A stretch of 11,049 nt of DNA, taken from assembly GCA_023433985.1 (NCBI GenBank), contig JAEYTN010000202.1, positions 1 through 11,049 of the forward strand, given 5' to 3'. A model generated the notes under the pieces. It had not been told where the DNA came from and did no database searches. It was given only the letters and a program-made list of their open reading frames with translations. Source of the DNA: Pseudomonadota bacterium (GTDB lineage Bacteria; Pseudomonadota; Alphaproteobacteria; Rhizobiales; Devosiaceae). The translations under genes and the position numbers were made by a program. Shown piece by piece: positions 7,094 to 11,049 of this stretch. Each line of letters opens with the position of its first letter. The first letter of the stretch is position 1.

Positions 7094-8256
7094 GCGCGCG
7101 CCGCCCTGCGCTGAGTGAGCGCGCCGGCAAGTTCTTCGACGGTGTCGGGCAGCGTGGAATTGAAGCTGAGGGCCAGCCGGCGCACTGCGGCGTAGTCGAC
7201 GCGGCTCCGCAGCGCCATGTCGACCAGGTGCATGATCGCCGACGAGGGCGGCTCGGCTGCCTTGTAGGGCCGGCTCTCCACAATCGCCGCGAAAATATCG
7301 CACACCGTCAGAACGCGGGTCAGCGGCCGTACCTGCGTACCCGAAAGGCCGTCGGGATAGCCGCTGCCGTCGAGCGCCTCGTGGTGATGCAGCACCGCAT
7401 CGAGGACGATCGGCGGCAGTTGCGCATGCGACTTGAGGTAGTCGTGGCCGGCGCGGGGATGGCGCTTGATCAGGTCGAACTCCGCCGCGCTGAGCTTGCC
7501 CGGCTTGTCGAGGATCTGGCGCGGGATCGTTGCCTTGCCGACATCGTGCAGCAGGGCTGCGTTGACCAGCGCCGTCGCCGCGGCGTTGTTGAGGCCGTTA
7601 CGCGCCGCATAGGTCGCCGCCACGCCGGTAACCAGCAGGCAGTGTTGGAAGGTGCTCTCGTGGTGCTCGCGAACGGTATCGAGCCACTGCTCGCCGCCCA
7701 CGGATGCGACATCGGCCAGCACTTCGGCGCTCGCCGAGGATATCGCCTCTACCGCCAGGGCCTGGTCGGCGACGAGGCCTTCGAACAGCGCCGCGATCGA
7801 CTTGCCGGCCGCCAGCACCGACTTGCCGCCACGCGAGGCGGCGATAACGGCCCGCTTCGCCGGGGAAATGGGCTCGGCGAGGTCAGCCATGCCCGACAGG
7901 GTTCGGCGCAGCTCGGCGACCGCCTGGTGGCGCATCACGTGATGTGTCGCGCCAAGTGCATTGGCCTGCACGCGCGACAGGTGTGTATCGGCGCCGCTCT
8001 CGACAATGAACCGGCGGGGCAGCTCGGCCGGCAGCCGAGCCAGCAGGTGGCGCAGCGCAGAAACGGAGAGGGAGTTGCGCACGTTGATATCGACGATGAC
8101 CTGCGCCACGTCGTCGAGCGCGATATCTGCCGGCCGACCGAGACGCCACAGCGGCAATCCAATCTGTGCGGCCAGGTCGTGTGCTTGCGGGGCGCTATCT
8201 TCGTCACAGACAACGATTGCGAGATACCGCGCTCGCTCCCTGCCCGTCTGAGTCAT
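7090..8256 (-). CDS. HD-GYP-domain cyclic-di-GMP phosphodiesterase with receiver-like N-terminus
   Basis: Predicted cytosolic enzyme that hydrolyses the second messenger cyclic di-GMP. The 388-residue chain has an N-terminal alpha/beta region (about 10-120) resembling a degenerate response-regulator receiver: acidic CDED at 17-20 and VIVD with D56 at a strand end, but no clear lysine/threonine pair. A linker follows at 120-190. The HD-GYP domain runs from about 195 to the end. Its metal and signature residues are visible: H205, HDVGK at 237-241, H266, the HHHEALDGSGYPDGL block at 290-304, D320 and RPY at 329-331. All expected residues are present, so catalysis is likely. The ATG at 8256 matches the start of the first strand; the nearby GAG is a weak ribosome site. 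The stop overlaps the ATPase stop, tail to tail. The gene diverges from the DUF1059 gene. Confidence 0.93.
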   Translation of the reverse strand: MTQTGRERARYLAIVVCDEDSAPQAHDLAAQIGLPLWRLGRPADIALDDVAQVIVDINVRNSLSVSALRHLLARLPAELPRRFIVESGADTHLSRVQANALGATHHVMRHQAVAELRRTLSGMADLAEPISPAKRAVIAASRGGKSVLAAGKSIAALFEGLVADQALAVEAISSASAEVLADVASVGGEQWLDTVREHHESTFQHCLLVTGVAATYAARNGLNNAAATALVNAALLHDVGKATIPRQILDKPGKLSAAEFDLIKRHPRAGHDYLKSHAQLPPIVLDAVLHHHEALDGSGYPDGLSGTQVRPLTRVLTVCDIFAAIVESRPYKAAEPPSSAIMHLVDMALRSRVDYAAVRRLALSFNSTLPDTVEELAGALTQRRAARA

Positions 8257-8355
8257 TTCTCGAACTCAACTCCAATGCCGCAAATCAACCGGTCGGTCGC
8301 AACAAGGTCTCACGCGCGAAATATTGCTGACAATTCTTAAGGCTTTACGAGAATC

Positions 8356-8367
8356 TTCTTTGAAGAA
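8356..8367. repeat. Short palindrome TTCTT-TG-AAGAA upstream of the EcfG-type promoter
   Basis: TTCTT at 8356-8360 and AAGAA at 8363-8367 form a dyad, ending eight bases before the GGAAC element. It could be a regulator site for the divergent pair, but it is short and may be chance. Confidence 0.2.
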
Positions 8368-8374
8368 CCGCGAG

Positions 8375-8400
8375 GGAACGTCGGCGCCGTGCCCGGCGTT
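8375..8400 (+). promoter_or_regulatory. EcfG-type (general stress response) promoter of the DUF1059 gene
   Basis: GGAAC at 8375-8379 and CGTT at 8397-8400 are separated by 17 bases, matching the alphaproteobacterial EcfG sigma factor consensus (GGAAC, 16-17 bases, CGTT). The start site would be about 8407, giving a leader of around 30 bases that holds the GGGAG at 8423-8427. It lies in an intergenic gap, on the right strand and at the right distance from the gene. No other such site was noticed in the gaps of this window. Confidence 0.7.
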
Positions 8401-8435
8401 GAGCGGCTGGGCACAACTGAAAGGGAGAAAGACCG

Positions 8436-8624
8436 ATGAAGTCGTTCGAATGCGGCACCCTGGTGCCAGGCTGCCGCTGGCACACCGAGGCCGAGGAAAG
8501 CGCCGAAGTGGTACGCCGCGCCGCCGAGCACCTGCGGACTGCCCATGGCGAGGATGAAATCCGCCCCGGCATGGTCGAGCAGATCAAGGCTCGGGTGCAC
8601 GACAAGGGCGAGGTGCTGCACTAG
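8436..8624 (+). CDS. DUF1059-family small protein, probably stress-induced
   Basis: A 62-residue soluble protein that I assign to the DUF1059 family from its start, MKSFECGTLVPGCRWHTEAE, and its length. Function unknown. Residues Cys6 and Cys13 sit in the conserved C-x6-C of the N-terminal strand pair, and His32 and His37 fall in the central helix (AAEHLRTAHG). Together they could make a metal site, but that is inference. The rest is helical and charged, with no signal peptide or membrane segment. GGGAG at 8423-8427 lies eight bases before the ATG and fixes the start. An EcfG-type promoter lies just upstream, so expression probably rises under the general stress response. The stop codon abuts the stop of the CCA-adding enzyme gene on the other strand, with no spacer. 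Confidence 0.88.
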   Translation: MKSFECGTLVPGCRWHTEAEESAEVVRRAAEHLRTAHGEDEIRPGMVEQIKARVHDKGEVLH

Positions 8625-8637
8625 CTAGCGCTGCACC
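8612..8637. repeat. 26-base imperfect dyad centred on the stop/stop junction
   Basis: The two 13-base halves, 8612-8624 and 8625-8637, are inverted copies at 11 of 13 positions, with CTAGCTAG at the centre. The axis falls exactly between the stop codons of the two convergent genes. As RNA, either strand could fold with a six-base loop. There is no T-run, so it may or may not act as a bidirectional terminator. Confidence 0.45.
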
Positions 8638-9818
8638 ATCCCCAGCAGTGCCTGTCGATCGAGGGTGAAGCCGCTCTCGATCCAGTTCCGCTCCAGCCGC
8701 TCGAGCTCGGCGCCCAGCGCCGGCCCGGGCGACAGACCGGCGGATATCAGGTCGCCGCCGTCGAGCGGGAAACGGGGCACGTCGAGCCGTTCGAGTTGCT
8801 CGCGCACCGCCGACTTGCCCGCTTCCCCCCAGTTCGAGAGCACCCCCGCGACATCCACCCCATCGGCGAGCGCCGCCGGGTGGCGGTAGGCGGCCTCGTT
8901 GACGCGGAAGTCGCCGAGGAGCCGCGCTACCGTGAGCACCGCGGAGGCGGTCCGGATCTCATCGTTGGAGAGCCGCCACTTCTCCTGCAGCACGTCCGCC
9001 GACACCTCGGACATCAGAATGGCGAGCCGCCCTGTCAGGTCCGGCCGGCGGGCGCGCCGCTCGTACGTGTGGAGCAGGGTGACGGCCTGCTTGGGAAGCA
9101 TCAGCACGTCGGCGCGCAGCATGGCCACGAGCGTATTGCCGACGCGCGGCAGCGACAGCATTCGCCGCATTTCGGCCCCGACGCGCTCCGCGGCCAGCCG
9201 GCCCAGACTCCCGGCCGCGGCCTTGCAGGCCTCGTACCCGTCCGGATCGAACTGCTCGTTGCCGTGGCTCGCCGAGAAGCGGAAGAAGCGGAAGACGCGA
9301 AGGCGGTCCTCCTCGATCCGCTGCGCCGCCTTGCCGATGAAGCGCACCCGGCGGGCGAGGCAATCTTCGAGGCCGCCCAGTGGGTCGTAGAGCCTGCCGT
9401 CCATGCCGGCATAGAGGGCGTTGAGGGTGAAGTCGCGCCGCGCCGCGTCCTGCTTCCAGCTTGTACCGAACCGCACCACCGCATGGCGGCCATCGGTCTC
9501 GATGTCTTCGCGCAAGGTCGTGACCTCGGCGACCAGTGCATCGAGCTTGAGCGTCACGGTGCCGTGCGTGATGCCGGTTGGATAGGCCGAAACCCCGGCG
9601 CGCCGGGCACGGTCGACCACCTCCTGCGGCAGCAGCTCGGTGGCGAGGTCCACGTCGGCGTTCTCGCGGGGCAAGTCGAGCAGCGTGTCACGGACGATAC
9701 CGCCCACCGCGCGGGTACGCCCCTGTGCGCCGTCGAGCAGCGCCAGGAGCCGCTGGGTTTCGGGCCGCATCAGCCACTCGGCGCGCTTGAGCCGTACCTC
9801 GGTATCCGCCGTATTCAA
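8625..9818 (-). CDS. CCA-adding enzyme / poly(A) polymerase family nucleotidyltransferase
   Basis: Class II nucleotidyltransferase, probably adding or repairing the CCA end of tRNAs; a poly(A) polymerase role cannot be excluded from sequence. The 397-residue chain has the head domain with AVGGIVRDTLLD (37-48) and the metal-binding pair D55/D57 in ENADVDLATE, then the RRDFTLNALY block (127-136) and IEEDRLRVFRFFRF (168-181), which carries the base-selecting residues. The remaining two hundred residues are helical body and tail; no HD phosphohydrolase motif is seen. The start is TTG at 9818, overlapping the NUDIX stop as TTGA. GGAGG lies four bases before it (9827-9823), and the resulting N-terminus fits the family, whereas the first ATG (Met17) would remove conserved residues. 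Last gene of the GNAT-NUDIX-CCA operon, convergent with the DUF1059 gene. Confidence 0.93.
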   Translation of the reverse strand: MNTADTEVRLKRAEWLMRPETQRLLALLDGAQGRTRAVGGIVRDTLLDLPRENADVDLATELLPQEVVDRARRAGVSAYPTGITHGTVTLKLDALVAEVTTLREDIETDGRHAVVRFGTSWKQDAARRDFTLNALYAGMDGRLYDPLGGLEDCLARRVRFIGKAAQRIEEDRLRVFRFFRFSASHGNEQFDPDGYEACKAAAGSLGRLAAERVGAEMRRMLSLPRVGNTLVAMLRADVLMLPKQAVTLLHTYERRARRPDLTGRLAILMSEVSADVLQEKWRLSNDEIRTASAVLTVARLLGDFRVNEAAYRHPAALADGVDVAGVLSNWGEAGKSAVREQLERLDVPRFPLDGGDLISAGLSPGPALGAELERLERNWIESGFTLDRQALLGMVQR

Positions 9819-10438
9819 CCGACCTCCGGGCGTAGTGCCAGATCGTGGAAACGTCGCGTAAGGTTCGCGGTAATTCCCCAGATGACAAGCCCGGAATGCG
9901 TAATCTGCCAGGTCGAGTGTTCTTTGCCGCCCCGATGTATCCGGAAGGTCGAGTAGCTGCCCGGCTGCATGAGGTAGTTGAGCGGCACTTCGAACACCGA
10001 GCGCACCTCGCCCGGATTGGGCACGAAGGGCGCCCGAGGCGTCACCTCGGCCACGACCGGCGTGATGAGGTAGTTGGTGCCGGTGTAGTAGAGCGGCATG
10101 TAGCCGATGATCCGCGCATCGGCCCGCGCCATCGCCACCTCTTCCCCCGCCTCGCGCAGGGCGGCGGCGCCAGGACCGTCGTCCTCGGGGTCGATCTTGC
10201 CTCCTGGGAAGGCGATCTGTCCCGAATGGGACCTGAGGTCGGGTGAGCGTTCGGTGTAGAGGATGGACACGCCCTCGGGCCGGCGGATCAGGCCAATGAG
10301 TACCGCCGCGGGCACGGGAGGGCGGTCGGGCGGGATGTCCGGCACCCAGTCAGGCGTCAGGGCGCCCGGCGCGATCGGCTCGGGCGTGGCCAGCAGGCGG
10401 CCGGCGATTCTCTCGATGAGCTCGTCCTCGACCGCCAA
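9815..10438 (-). CDS. NUDIX hydrolase, CoA diphosphatase-like
   Basis: Probable diphosphatase acting on CoA or related nucleotides. The 207-residue chain has the subfamily features: PAAVLIGLI (43-51), LRSHSGQIAFPGGKIDPED (68-86) and ALREAGEEVAM (93-103). The RSHxGQ...PGGK...D run before the Nudix box is typical of the NudL/NUDT7 group. The Nudix glutamates of REAGEE (95-100) are present. The usual Gly after EEx is Ala102, a mild departure. The start is TTG at 10438, with GGGG six bases upstream as a weak ribosome site; no ATG or GTG start gives a better N-terminus. The gene begins 16 bases after the GNAT gene and overlaps the CCA-enzyme start by four bases, which points to translational coupling. 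Its role next to a tRNA-repair enzyme is not explained, though I believe the pairing recurs in Hyphomicrobiales. Confidence 0.92.
   Translation of the reverse strand: MAVEDELIERIAGRLLATPEPIAPGALTPDWVPDIPPDRPPVPAAVLIGLIRRPEGVSILYTERSPDLRSHSGQIAFPGGKIDPEDDGPGAAALREAGEEVAMARADARIIGYMPLYYTGTNYLITPVVAEVTPRAPFVPNPGEVRSVFEVPLNYLMQPGSYSTFRIHRGGKEHSTWQITHSGLVIWGITANLTRRFHDLALRPEVG
9823..9827 (-). promoter_or_regulatory. Ribosome binding site supporting the TTG start of the CCA-enzyme gene
   Basis: GGAGG on the minus strand lies inside the end of the NUDIX gene, four bases before the TTG at 9818. It supports the overlapping TTGA stop/start arrangement. Confidence 0.6.
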
Positions 10439-10454
10439 CTATGACCCCGAACCG

Positions 10455-11015
10455 TTAGGACCGCGTCCTGGCACCGAACGCCTTGATCGGACCGGCGAGC
10501 CGCGCCGCAAGCGTCGGGTCCTGCGAGTAGACCAGCACGCGGGTCGGGTCGACCGGGCCGGGCCAGACGACGGCGCCGGGTACAGTGGGCACCCAGCCGA
10601 GCGGGCAATAATAGTCGCGATCGCCGACCAGCAGCACGAAACTGCCCTGGCCGCGCTCGAGCGCGATCCGGCTGACTTCCTTGGCGAGCAGCTTGCCGGC
10701 GCCACGTTTGCGGAAATCGGGATGGGTCGCCAGCGGGCCGAGCATATAGCCGTCGATGCCGCCGACGCTGATCGGGGTCATCCAGACTGAGCCGCAGGGC
10801 TGGCCGTTCACCTCGGCGATGAGGCTCAGCGACGTGTCGATGGGAAAGCGCTCGCGCACCCGGTATGCCGTGCGTGCAAAGCGGCCCGGGCCGAAGGCGA
10901 GCGCCTGCAGGTCCTCGACGAACTGGTCGTCGGCGGGCGTGGCGAAGCGAACGGTGGGCAGGCCGAGTTGCGGGGGCGCTGCCTCGGCAGCGACGGAGAC
11001 GGAGGGCGCGATCAT
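10455..11015 (-). CDS. GNAT-family N-acetyltransferase, YhbS-like
   Basis: Predicted cytosolic acetyl-CoA-dependent N-acetyltransferase of the group that includes YhbS (COG3153). Its substrate is unknown. In the 186-residue form, the fold runs TVRFATPADD (21-30), a strand with IAEVNGQPCG (66-75), the core motif A MLGPLATHPDFRKRGAGKLL (91-110) with the acetyl-CoA loop R102-x-x-G105-x-G107, and VLLVGDRDYYCPLGWVP (127-143), which matches the YhbS-type end of the domain. I chose the ATG at 11015; a TTG at 11024 in the same frame would add three residues, and neither has a strong ribosome site. It is the first gene of the GNAT-NUDIX-CCA operon as far as the window shows. Only 34 bases lie between it and the right edge, so its promoter and any upstream partner are not visible. 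Confidence 0.9.
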   Translation of the reverse strand: MIAPSVSVAAEAAPPQLGLPTVRFATPADDQFVEDLQALAFGPGRFARTAYRVRERFPIDTSLSLIAEVNGQPCGSVWMTPISVGGIDGYMLGPLATHPDFRKRGAGKLLAKEVSRIALERGQGSFVLLVGDRDYYCPLGWVPTVPGAVVWPGPVDPTRVLVYSQDPTLAARLAGPIKAFGARTRS

Positions 11016-11049
11016 GTGACTCAAAGTCCGAGAACAAAGACAAGGACAT

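Noticed and set aside
7045..8340. A 431-codon open frame on the plus strand opposite the HD-GYP gene.
   Set aside because: The minus-strand HD-GYP protein has its complete catalytic signature; the antisense frame has none.
8796..9956. A 386-codon plus-strand frame opposite the CCA-enzyme and NUDIX genes.
   Set aside because: Antisense shadow of two genes with clear motifs.
10357..11049. A 230-codon minus-strand frame starting with ATG at the right edge and overlapping the GNAT gene.
   Set aside because: The GNAT frame carries the acetyl-CoA motif; this one is an Arg/Ala-rich shifted frame without any domain.

Overview
The window is GC-rich chromosomal DNA of an alphaproteobacterium, most likely of the order Hyphomicrobiales (Rhizobiales), possibly Devosia-like. 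This is inferred from the protein sequences, from the order petA-petB-petC-apt lying back to back with trmL-hemF, and from an EcfG-type (general stress response) promoter. It looks like densely packed housekeeping sequence. I see no insertion sequence, phage gene, tRNA, rRNA or CRISPR array. No stretch of more than about 230 bases lacks a gene.

Layout from left to right. Bases 1-575 (minus) hold the N-terminal part of a membrane-anchored sensor protein that runs off the left edge. Next comes a minus-strand block read from about 4353 down to 676: petA (Rieske protein), petB (cytochrome b), petC (cytochrome c1), a GC-rich hairpin terminator, a promoter, a 63-residue protein of unknown function, and apt. 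The first three encode the respiratory cytochrome bc1 complex. The terminator and the new promoter appear to separate the last two genes from the pet transcript. On the other side of a 230-base control region, a plus-strand operon starts: trmL (tRNA wobble-base methyltransferase), hemF (oxygen-dependent coproporphyrinogen oxidase) and a stand-alone AAA ATPase. Haem made through HemF is a cofactor of PetB and PetC, so the two divergent units are linked in function.

The ATPase gene meets, tail to tail, a minus-strand gene for an HD-GYP cyclic-di-GMP phosphodiesterase with a receiver-like N-terminus (7090-8256). Upstream of that gene and divergent from it is a small DUF1059-family gene (8436-8624). 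A textbook EcfG site (GGAAC, 17 bases, CGTT) lies in front of it, so it is probably a general stress response gene. Its stop codon directly abuts the stop of a minus-strand operon read from 11015 down: a GNAT acetyltransferase, a NUDIX hydrolase of the CoA-diphosphatase type, and a CCA-adding enzyme/poly(A) polymerase family protein. The last two and petA use TTG start codons.

I found no convincing undescribed multi-gene system. The items most worth a second look are the EcfG-controlled DUF1059 protein with its conserved Cys/His layout, the 63-residue protein with its own promoter between petC and apt, the two stop-to-stop gene junctions (one inside a 26-base dyad), and the HD-GYP protein's degenerate receiver domain.
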